Positions 28,796 to 37,497 of a stretch of 55,522 nucleotides of DNA are shown piece after piece. Below the pieces are notes generated by a model that searched no databases, was not told where the DNA came from, and worked only from the letters and a program-made list of their open reading frames with translations. The translations under genes were made by a program, and so were the position numbers. Every line of letters begins with the position of its first letter. The first letter of the stretch is position 1. Source of the DNA: Rhodocyclaceae bacterium (lineage in GTDB: Bacteria > Pseudomonadota > Gammaproteobacteria > Burkholderiales > Rhodocyclaceae). The stretch is taken from the NCBI GenBank assembly GCA_030682175.1, contig JAUXOM010000003.1, positions 1-55,522 on the forward strand, given 5' to 3'.

Positions 28796-29751
28796 GCCGG
28801 AATTTTCGCTAAGCGCGCCAGATGCTGATCTACAAGGTGCAGCATTTTGGCAGCAGTCGCGGATTCTGCCAAATCCATTTCGTGGTCGAGGATGCCGGAT
28901 TCGCGCAAAGCCCGCATCCAGGTGAGCTGCCGCTTGGCGAACTGGCGGGTGGCGATGGTGCCGCGTTCGAGCAATGCCGCTGCCGGCAGTTGATTTTCCA
29001 ACAACTGCCAGACCTGGCGATAACCCACGCAGCGCATCGCCGGCAGCTCTGCGCTCAGGCGGTATTTGCGCCGCAAGGCCACGACCTCATCGACCAGGCC
29101 GGCATCAAGCATGGCAGCAAAGCGGGTGGCAATGCGTTCGTGCAGGATTTTCCGTTCCGGTGCGGCCAGGGCCAGCGTCAGCAGGTGGTAGGGCAGGGGC
29201 GCGGCGGTTTGGCTGGCAAAAAAGTCGCCCAGCGGTTTGCCGGTGAGCCGCAGCACTTCGAGGGCCCGCTGGATGCGCTGGGCGTCGGTGGGGGCCAGTC
29301 GCGCTGCCGTGGCAGGGTCGTAACGCGCCAGTTCGGCATGCAGGGCCGGCCAGCCCTGTACGGCAGCTGCGGCGTCGATGGCCGCGCGCAGGGCGGGATC
29401 GGCCGGCGGCAGATCGGCCAGCCCGGCGGTGAGCGCCTTGAAATAGAGCATGGTGCCGCCGACCAGCAGCGGCACATGGCCGCGCGCGGTGATCTCCGCC
29501 ATGATCCGCAGCGCAGCGGCGCGGAACTGCGCTGCCGAATAACTTTCTTCGGGCGTGATCAGGTCGATCAGATGGTGCGGGAAGCGTGCGAGCGTTTCCC
29601 GGTCGGGCTTGGCCGTGCCGATGTCCATGTCGATGAACACCTGGGCGGAATCGAGGCTGACGATCTCGACGGGAAAACGCGCGGCGATGGCGAGCGCCAG
29701 ATCGGTCTTGCCGCTCGCGGTAGGGCCAAGGATTGCCAGCGCTGCTGGCAT
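28792..29751 (-). CDS. miaA: tRNA dimethylallyltransferase
   Basis: 319-residue enzyme that adds a dimethylallyl group to A37 of tRNAs reading U-starting codons. It begins [20 protein letters not shown] with the P-loop, followed by [21 protein letters not shown] and [13 protein letters not shown]. The C-terminal [12 protein letters not shown] motif is present. The frame is open for 83 more codons upstream, but that part is encoded by repeat R3 and a palindrome and is not conserved, so 29751 is the start. mutL precedes it on the same strand, the classic mutL-miaA order. Confidence 0.96.
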   Translation of the reverse strand: MPAALAILGPTASGKTDLALAIAARFPVEIVSLDSAQVFIDMDIGTAKPDRETLARFPHHLIDLITPEESYSAAQFRAAALRIMAEITARGHVPLLVGGTMLYFKALTAGLADLPPADPALRAAIDAAAAVQGWPALHAELARYDPATAARLAPTDAQRIQRALEVLRLTGKPLGDFFASQTAAPLPYHLLTLALAAPERKILHERIATRFAAMLDAGLVDEVVALRRKYRLSAELPAMRCVGYRQVWQLLENQLPAAALLERGTIATRQFAKRQLTWMRALRESGILDHEMDLAESATAAKMLHLVDQHLARLAKIPA

Positions 29752-29769
29752 ATTGCCCGCCCCTCCCGA

Positions 29770-29878
29770 CCTCCCCGCGCGGGGAGGTGACTGTAGCTTG
29801 CCACGCTCGTCTATTACGGGGTGCTCCGTTCCGGCTTTCGCGCGGGTTGCGCCTGGCGGCGCGTGGCGCGTTTGCTCG
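29770..29878 (+). repeat. R3 repeat copy 2 with adjacent palindrome
   Basis: The palindrome CCTCCCCGCGCGGGGAGG (29770-29787) is followed by the R3 core, ATTACGGGGTGCT and TTGCGCCTGGCGGCGCGTGG, to about 29878. It lies in the mutL-miaA gap, inverted relative to copy 1. No gene is seen in 29752-29924. Confidence 0.65.
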
Positions 29879-29924
29879 GGGTGGCCCTTCGCCAACGCTG
29901 CTGCATGAGTGCTGGTATGGCGTT

Positions 29925-31673
<1,749 letters not shown>

Positions 31674-31750
31674 GGGGCCGGATTATAGGCGCTGGGGTAA
31701 ACTGGGAGCGACATGGATGCCATTGGCCAACTCATTGCTGGAGCGTACTG

Positions 31751-32440
31751 GTGAAACGGCGCGCGACGCTGGTCATGCTGATGGCCATGCCGCTGCTCGG
31801 CTGCGTGTCGAGCCCCAAGCAGTTCGCCAAGACCGATGTGGATCGCCTGGCCGACCTGCACCGTCACGAAGTCAATGCCAGTTTGGTGCGCCTGGCTGAA
31901 AAACTGTACCGGCGCAATCCGCGCGAATGGAAAAAAGGCGGACATGCCAATCTCGATGCGGCACTGCTGCAACTGTCCGACCTGGCCCGCCATGCGGCGG
32001 CGTCTTCCGCCGGCGGGCAGCGCGGCACCGTGCTGCTGCTGGCCGGACTGCGCGAAGAGTATCCGCGCGACCGCGTCGCCGCGTTTGTCGGCGGACTCGG
32101 CGACATGCTGAATGACGCGTTCAACGGCAAGACGGAATTTTTCATTCTCGATGATCTCGATGCGCAAAAATTGCATAATGCCGCGCGCAACGTCGAGATC
32201 GCCGCCTGGAAACTGGCGAATGCACGCCGCAGCCAGCCCGAGGGTGATCTTGCGGCGGGCAGCCCCATCCTGTTTTCCAATGAAATGGCGCCGGTGCAAA
32301 ATCTCAGTTTCGAACGCGAGTTCGGTCGCCTGGTCGGCAACCTCGACCTGCTCTCCCGGGTTGTCGCCGACAAGACCAATCGCAACGTCGTCAAGATCGC
32401 CCAGAATTTAGCCACCGCCGTCTTTTTACCAATCAAATGA
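31751..32440 (+). CDS. Predicted lipoprotein, unknown function
   Basis: 229 residues with a clear lipoprotein signal: KRR, a hydrophobic stretch and the lipobox LLGC (C18). The mature part is helical, with no recognised domain, a run of charged residues (NPREWKKGGHANL) and a C-terminal VVKIAQNLATAVFLPIK. Similar proteins seem restricted to betaproteobacteria, but I cannot name a family. It ends in an ATGA overlap with purN (32437-32440) and is divergent from mutL across 77 bp, which must contain both promoters. Confidence 0.85.
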   Translation: MKRRATLVMLMAMPLLGCVSSPKQFAKTDVDRLADLHRHEVNASLVRLAEKLYRRNPREWKKGGHANLDAALLQLSDLARHAAASSAGGQRGTVLLLAGLREEYPRDRVAAFVGGLGDMLNDAFNGKTEFFILDDLDAQKLHNAARNVEIAAWKLANARRSQPEGDLAAGSPILFSNEMAPVQNLSFEREFGRLVGNLDLLSRVVADKTNRNVVKIAQNLATAVFLPIK

Positions 32441-33075
32441 AACGTTACGTCATCCTCATTTCCGGTCGCGGCAGCAACATGCAATCCCTGCTCGATACCC
32501 GACTGCCCGGCACCTGCGCCGCCGTCATCAGCAATCGCCCGGATGCGGCAGGGCTGGCCTGGGCGGCCGCGCGCGGCGTGCCGACCGCGGTGGTCGACCA
32601 CAAGACATTTGCGACGCGCGAGGCTTTCGACAACGAACTTGCCGCCGAGATCGAACGGCGCGGTGCCGATCTGGTGCTGCTGGCCGGCTTCATGCGCGTG
32701 CTGACCGAAGCCTTCGTGCGGCGTTTTGAAGGGCGCCTGGTGAACATCCACCCGTCCCTGCTGCCCGCCTTCCCCGGCCTGCATACCCATGAGGCCGCCT
32801 TGCAGGCCGGCGTGCGCGTGCATGGCTGCACTGTGCATTTCGTCACGCCGTCGCTCGATTGCGGCCCGATCATCGTTCAGGCGGTCGTGCCGGTGCTGAC
32901 GGGCGATACGGCCCATACGCTGGCTGCGCGGGTGCTGGCGCAGGAGCATCTGGTCTACCCGCAGGCGGCGCGGGGCATTCTGGCAGGACGCTGCCGGCTG
33001 GAGGCGGGGCGGGTCATCTGGACGAGCGACGCCACCTCTGCCGAGGCAGTCTTGCGCGTACCAGAGGACAAATGA
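32437..33075 (+). CDS. purN: Phosphoribosylglycinamide formyltransferase
   Basis: 212-residue folate-dependent GAR transformylase of purine synthesis. It opens with YVILISGRGSNMQSLLD and has the formyltransferase active site NIHPSLLPAFPGLHTHEAAL, with the catalytic Asn-His and a later DCGPII aspartate. It is translationally coupled on both sides through ATGA overlaps. The lipoprotein and DUF3108 partners are not known to act in purine synthesis, so the grouping may be only positional. Confidence 0.97.
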   Translation: MKRYVILISGRGSNMQSLLDTRLPGTCAAVISNRPDAAGLAWAAARGVPTAVVDHKTFATREAFDNELAAEIERRGADLVLLAGFMRVLTEAFVRRFEGRLVNIHPSLLPAFPGLHTHEAALQAGVRVHGCTVHFVTPSLDCGPIIVQAVVPVLTGDTAHTLAARVLAQEHLVYPQAARGILAGRCRLEAGRVIWTSDATSAEAVLRVPEDK

Positions 33076-34154
33076 GTGTCAGCGTACGCCGGCCATTCCT
33101 GCTCGCATTGGCGTTTTCGCTGATGCTGCATCTGGTTCTTCTGCTGACTCCGGGCTGGGGCATGCCTCTGGTGGATGAGGCCGCGAATCTGCCGTCGCTC
33201 GATGCGAAGCTGCTGCCGCTGGCGCAGACGGCCGCGCCGGTCATGCCGCAGCCCGTGCCGGTGAAACGGCGTACCCCGCAAGAAAAACCTGCCGCGCTGC
33301 CGCAGACTTCCGGCGCTCCGCCGGCGAGTACCGATGCGCCGGTTGCGGAAAACCTGGCGCAAGCCCCTGAAGCACTACCGACCGCTCAACCGGACAAACC
33401 GCAGCCTGACGCCGTCCCCGATGACGCGGCGGGCCAGGCGGGCGCCGTACCGCCAGTCCCACAGGGATTTCCTTCGGTCACGCCGACTTTTGACCCGGCA
33501 GTTGCCCGTGCCTGGCCGCAGCGCGGCCGCATCCTTTTCGAGGTGACACGCGGCGACAGCAACTTTGTCGTTGGCCAGGCCGAACACCGCTGGCAGCACG
33601 ACGGTGCGACCTATCAACTGCGTGCTGTCACCGAAACCGTCGGCATCGCCGCATTGCTCAGGCCGGCGATGGTTGTCCAGGAAAGTCGCGGCAATCTGGT
33701 GGCGACCGGCCTGCAGCCGCTCGAGTTCAAGAATGAACGGGATGGCAAGCGCAAACTGTTGTTGCGCTTCGACCCGGTGCAGGGGCGCCTGACCCTGGAT
33801 AGTGGCGCGGAAGTGGCCATGAACGAACCGGTGCAGGATCTGCTGTCGATGCTCTATCAACTCAGCACGATGCCGCACGACGCGCAGGAATTTGCGATAA
33901 CGGTGGCGACCGGGCGCAAGCTGGCGCGCCATGTGGTCAGGGTGGCCGAAACGACCCGGCTCGAAACCCCGTTCGGGTCGCGCAGCGTGCTGCATCTCAT
34001 CATGCCACCCGCCAATGGCGTGACAAACGATGATTCCACCGAGGTCTGGCTCGACATCGCCACCCGCCTGCCGCTCAAGATTCGCCATCGCGACCGCAAG
34101 GGCGAAGTTTATGACCAGACCGCGATTGCGGTCGAACTGGACAATACACAATGA
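33072..34154 (+). CDS. DUF3108-type periplasmic protein with proline-rich linker
   Basis: 360 residues. A single N-terminal membrane anchor (about 9-27) is followed by a proline/alanine-rich region to about residue 145. A beta-rich C-terminal domain matches my memory of DUF3108 (LFEVTRGDSNFVVGQAEHRW, LEFKNERDGKRKLLLRFD, EVWLDIATRLPLKIRHRD). DUF3108 proteins are widespread next to purN in betaproteobacteria and have no settled function. A long-form R1 repeat encodes [17 protein letters not shown] (125-141) at the end of the linker. The start overlaps the purN stop (ATGA), and the stop overlaps the next gene the same way. Confidence 0.85.
   Translation: MSVSVRRPFLLALAFSLMLHLVLLLTPGWGMPLVDEAANLPSLDAKLLPLAQTAAPVMPQPVPVKRRTPQEKPAALPQTSGAPPASTDAPVAENLAQAPEALPTAQPDKPQPDAVPDDAAGQAGAVPPVPQGFPSVTPTFDPAVARAWPQRGRILFEVTRGDSNFVVGQAEHRWQHDGATYQLRAVTETVGIAALLRPAMVVQESRGNLVATGLQPLEFKNERDGKRKLLLRFDPVQGRLTLDSGAEVAMNEPVQDLLSMLYQLSTMPHDAQEFAITVATGRKLARHVVRVAETTRLETPFGSRSVLHLIMPPANGVTNDDSTEVWLDIATRLPLKIRHRDRKGEVYDQTAIAVELDNTQ
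33446..33493 (+). repeat. R1 dispersed repeat, long form, copy J
   Basis: It is in frame in the DUF3108 gene, encoding [15 protein letters not shown]. Ends match the short form, with a 24-bp insert between CCGCCAG and CGCCGACTTTTG. Confidence 0.75.
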
Positions 34155-35515
34155 ATAAACGCTCCCCTCTCCGCAACCCCGCTCCCCAGGCGCGTGGCAC
34201 CGCTGTTCAGGCGCCCGGCCACCGCCGGGTTTCAGCCGAGGACGGTACGGACAAGGCAAGCCTGACCCGCATCCTGATCGACCAGGCGATTGCCGCGACC
34301 CACGAGTTGTTGGGCCTGCACCAGCCGGCTGACGTTGCACTATCCGCCTTTTTCCGCGCCCACCGCTCCGGTCCGAAGGAGCGCGCCTTCATTGCCGAGA
34401 CAGCGTATACCGTGCTGCGCAAGCTGCGGACGCTGACCGCCTGGGTTGGCGCGGACGCCACGCCACGCCAACTGGTGCTGGCAGCACTGATCCGCGAAAC
34501 GGGCTTGAGCTATCGCTCGCTCGATGCGGTGTTGTCGAAACACGATGCGGAATGGCTGGCGCAACGCAAGGCGCAGACAGAACCGGTATTGAGCCTGGCC
34601 GAGCAGGCGGATTTTCCCGATTGGCTGGCGGAGCGGCTCTCTGCCCTGATGCCCGCCGCCGAACTGCTGGCGCTGGCCCGCGCCCTGAATCAGCCCGCGC
34701 CCCTTGATCTGCGGGTCAATCTGATGAGGGACACGCGTCCCGTCGTGCTGGCGCAACTGGAAAAGCATGGCATCGCCGCCAAGGCCTGTCCGCTGGCGCC
34801 CGAAGGCGTGCGGCTGGCGGGCAAGCCGGCGCTGTCGCAGTATCCCCTGTTCCTGTCCGGGGCCATCGAAGTGCAGGATGAGGGCAGCCAGTTGCTCGGC
34901 CATCTGCTCGCACCGAAGCGCGGTGAAATGGTGGTCGATTTCTGCGCCGGTGCCGGTGGCAAGACCCTGCTGCTGGGTGCCCTGATGCGGTCTACCGGCA
35001 GGTTGTATGCATTCGATGTTGCCGAAAAGCGCCTGGCCAAGCTCAAGCCGCGCCTGGCGCGCTCCGGCTTGTCGAACGTGCATCCGGTCGCGATTGCCCA
35101 CGAGAACGACCAGCGCGTGAAACGGCTGGCCGGCAAGTGTGATCGCGTGCTGGTCGACGCACCCTGTTCGGGTCTGGGCACGCTGCGGCGCAATCCCGAT
35201 CTGAAGTGGCGGCAGACGCCGCAAAGCGTGGCCGAACTGACGGTCAAGCAGGGCAACATCCTGGCCGCGGCCGCAAAGTTGTTGAAACCCGGCGGGCGAC
35301 TGGTCTATGCGACCTGCAGCCTGTTGCCCGAGGAAAACGCGCACATCGTCGACGCCTTTCTCGCCGCGCACCCGCAGTTTTCGCGTCGCGCGGCCGGTGA
35401 GGTATTGGCCGCGCAGGGTATCACCCTCGAACTGCCCGGCCCCGACCTGCAACTCGCGCCACATATCCACGGCACCGATGGTTTCTACGCCGCCGTGCTG
35501 GAACGCGCGGCGTGA
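34151..35515 (+). CDS. RsmB/NOP2-family RNA (cytosine-5) methyltransferase
   Basis: 454 residues: an N-terminal NusB-like helical RNA-binding domain (about 40-170) and a C-terminal Rossmann SAM methyltransferase. The SAM loop is VVDFCAGAGGKTLLLG. The two catalytic cysteines are in VDAPCSGLGTLRRNPDLKW and YATCSLLPEEN. The pattern fits 16S rRNA m5C methyltransferases of the RsmB (Sun) group. A canonical rsmB usually sits beside fmt, which is absent here, so this may be a paralogue, and I leave the symbol blank. Confidence 0.9.
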   Translation: MNKRSPLRNPAPQARGTAVQAPGHRRVSAEDGTDKASLTRILIDQAIAATHELLGLHQPADVALSAFFRAHRSGPKERAFIAETAYTVLRKLRTLTAWVGADATPRQLVLAALIRETGLSYRSLDAVLSKHDAEWLAQRKAQTEPVLSLAEQADFPDWLAERLSALMPAAELLALARALNQPAPLDLRVNLMRDTRPVVLAQLEKHGIAAKACPLAPEGVRLAGKPALSQYPLFLSGAIEVQDEGSQLLGHLLAPKRGEMVVDFCAGAGGKTLLLGALMRSTGRLYAFDVAEKRLAKLKPRLARSGLSNVHPVAIAHENDQRVKRLAGKCDRVLVDAPCSGLGTLRRNPDLKWRQTPQSVAELTVKQGNILAAAAKLLKPGGRLVYATCSLLPEENAHIVDAFLAAHPQFSRRAAGEVLAAQGITLELPGPDLQLAPHIHGTDGFYAAVLERAA

Positions 35516-36063
35516 GGCACTGGCTGATTGCCGCTGCGCTGGCGTGGCTGCCCTTGGCGGCAGCGGCGGTCGAACTGCCTGCCGTGGGTACCATGGAAGT
35601 GTTGTTCACCCCCTGGGACGATGCCGAAGGGGCGTTGATCCGCGAAATCGGCGCAGCGAGAAAGCAGCTGCGTGTGCAGGCTTATCTGGTCACCAGCCGG
35701 AACATCGCCAACGCGCTGACCACGGCGCATGAGCGGGGTGTCAAGGTGGAAGTACTGGCCGATCGCGATATGGTGACGAAGGGCAGCAACTCGCTGGTGC
35801 CGCAGCTTCACGCCGCGGGCATCGCCGTACGCCTGGAAACCCGCTACGCCGCCGCGCATAATAAAATCCTGCTCATCGATGCGGAAGGAGATGCGCCCGT
35901 GGTCATTACCGGCAGTTACAACTTCAGCTTTTCGGCGCAGGCCAGAAATGCCGAAAACCTGCTGATTCTGCGCGGCAACCCGCGGCTGGTGCGTGCCTAT
36001 CTCGACAACTGGCGGCGTCATCGTGAAGAAGCGCTACCCTATGCCGAAGCACTCCTGCCATGA
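35512..36063 (+). CDS. Secreted phospholipase D-family nuclease (Nuc-like)
   Basis: 183 residues, with a GTG start overlapping the previous stop (GTGA). A signal peptide (HWLIAAALAWLPLAAAAVE) precedes a single PLD domain. The HKD motif is H116-N-K118-ILLI-D123, followed by GSYNFSFSAQARNAEN. Single-HKD proteins of this size are dimeric, metal-independent endonucleases of the Nuc/EndA kind that degrade DNA in the periplasm or outside. Its role is probably nucleotide scavenging; a role in DNA uptake is possible but unsupported here. Confidence 0.9.
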   Translation: MRHWLIAAALAWLPLAAAAVELPAVGTMEVLFTPWDDAEGALIREIGAARKQLRVQAYLVTSRNIANALTTAHERGVKVEVLADRDMVTKGSNSLVPQLHAAGIAVRLETRYAAAHNKILLIDAEGDAPVVITGSYNFSFSAQARNAENLLILRGNPRLVRAYLDNWRRHREEALPYAEALLP

Positions 36064-36079
36064 GAAGACTCCCCCCGCA

Positions 36080-36148
36080 TGCGCCGCTGTGCGGCGCTCT
36101 CCCCCCAGGGGGCCAGAAAACACTTGGGACGGCCCGGCATGTTTTCTG
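36080..36148 (+). repeat. R2 structured repeat, copy 2
   Basis: Arms CAGAAAACAC (36114-36123) and ATGTTTTCTG (36139-36148) have the same 15-nt loop spacing as copy 1, preceded by a perfect GCGCCGC/GCGGCGC hairpin (36081-36097). It fills the gap before the MscS gene and includes its likely ATG. Confidence 0.75.
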
Positions 36149-37455
36149 AGAACACCGGCAAACAGATCGGTGGCTTGCTGATCGAACTCTGGCGCGACCT
36201 GCAACAACCGGCCGTGCTGTGGCAGATCGGCGTGCTGGCGGCCTGTTTTGTGCTGGCCTGGGGGTTTGATCGCTGGCTGGGACGGCGTGTGGCCAGCGGT
36301 GCGGAGAGCGATGTCGTGCCCGAGGGTTCCGCCCATGCCTTCGGTCGGCGCGGACTCAAGCGGCTCGGCTTGCCCGCCGTCATGCTGCTGCTGGTGCTGG
36401 CGGCGCGGCCGCTCCTCGCCCAGTGGCACAGCGTCAATCTGCTGACGCTCGCCATTCCGCTCTTGATCTCGCTGATGGTAATCCGCGCGGTGATGTTCAT
36501 CGTGCGTCACAGCTTCACTGGCAGTGCGCCCTGGCTCGCCGGTTTCGAACGCACGCTGGCGTTCATGGTCTGGAGCGTGGTGGCGCTCCACATTCTGGGT
36601 TTGTTGCCGGAAGTGATCGACCTGATGCAGGGCGTGAGCTTCAGTCTCGGCAAGTCAAAACTCGACCTCTGGCTGATTCTGCAAGGCCTGGGCGTCGTGC
36701 TGGTCACCCTGTTGGTGGCGCTGTGGATCAGCGGCGTTATCGAGGCCAAGCTACTGAGTGCGCGCGGGCTCGACGGCAACCTGCAGTTGGTGTTCGGCCG
36801 CCTGGCGCGCGCACTGCTCATCCTGCTGGCGGTGCTGATCGGCCTGCCGCTGGTCGGCATCGACCTGACCATGCTGTCGGTGTTCGGCGGCGCGCTGGGT
36901 ATCGGCTTGGGCTTCGGCCTGCAAAAGATCGCGGCGAATTATGTGTCTGGCTTCATCATCCTGCTCGACCGCTCGATCCGCATCGGCAACCTGGTCGCGA
37001 TTGGCGCGGGTGCCGCGGGCACCGCGCGCGGCATCGTCACGTGCATTACCACGCGCTTCACGGTGCTGCGCAGCCTGGCCGGCGTCGAGATGATCGTCCC
37101 CAACGAAATGCTCGTCGGTTCGATCATCACCAATGAAACCTTCACCGATCCCAAGGTGCGTCTCACCACGCAGGTGCAGGTCGCCTACGACACCGATCTG
37201 GAACGCGCGCTGGCCGTCATTGTCGCCGCGGCGCGCGCCCAGCCGCGCGTGCTGGCTGACCCGCCGCCGAAGGGCTTTGTCACCGCCTTTGCCGATTCGG
37301 GCATCAATCTCGAAATCGGTTTCTGGATCGCCGATCCGGAAGAAGGCTCGATGCAGATCAAGTCGGACATTCATCTGGCGATCTGGAAGGCCTTCAAGGC
37401 GGCCGGCATCGAGATTCCCTTCCCGCAGCGTGAGGTCAGGCTGCTGCGGAATTAA
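36139..37455 (+). CDS. MscS-family small-conductance mechanosensitive channel
   Basis: 438 residues with five to six hydrophobic segments before the channel core. The pore-lining helix and beta domain show FGGALGIGLGFGLQKIAANY followed by VSGFIILLDRSIRIGNLVAI, the MscS signature. It should release solutes across the inner membrane during osmotic downshock. The N-terminus has more membrane helices than E. coli MscS, more like YnaI/YbdG-type relatives. The start is taken as 36139 (MFSENTGKQIGG). An alternative at 36079 would add 20 residues encoded wholly by repeat R2. Confidence 0.92.
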   Translation: MFSENTGKQIGGLLIELWRDLQQPAVLWQIGVLAACFVLAWGFDRWLGRRVASGAESDVVPEGSAHAFGRRGLKRLGLPAVMLLLVLAARPLLAQWHSVNLLTLAIPLLISLMVIRAVMFIVRHSFTGSAPWLAGFERTLAFMVWSVVALHILGLLPEVIDLMQGVSFSLGKSKLDLWLILQGLGVVLVTLLVALWISGVIEAKLLSARGLDGNLQLVFGRLARALLILLAVLIGLPLVGIDLTMLSVFGGALGIGLGFGLQKIAANYVSGFIILLDRSIRIGNLVAIGAGAAGTARGIVTCITTRFTVLRSLAGVEMIVPNEMLVGSIITNETFTDPKVRLTTQVQVAYDTDLERALAVIVAAARAQPRVLADPPPKGFVTAFADSGINLEIGFWIADPEEGSMQIKSDIHLAIWKAFKAAGIEIPFPQREVRLLRN

Positions 37456-37489
37456 AAGTCGGCGCTGGCGGTACGGCGCCGAAGGCGCC
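37454..37489 (-). repeat. R1 repeat copy K (intergenic) plus GGCGCC palindrome
   Basis: An R1 short form lies at 37454-37479, right at the mscS stop. It runs into GGCGCC-GAA-GGCGCC (37475-37489). This is the only R1 copy outside a coding region, between two convergent genes, and it may act as a hairpin there. Confidence 0.6.
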
Positions 37490-37497
37490 GCTGGCGG

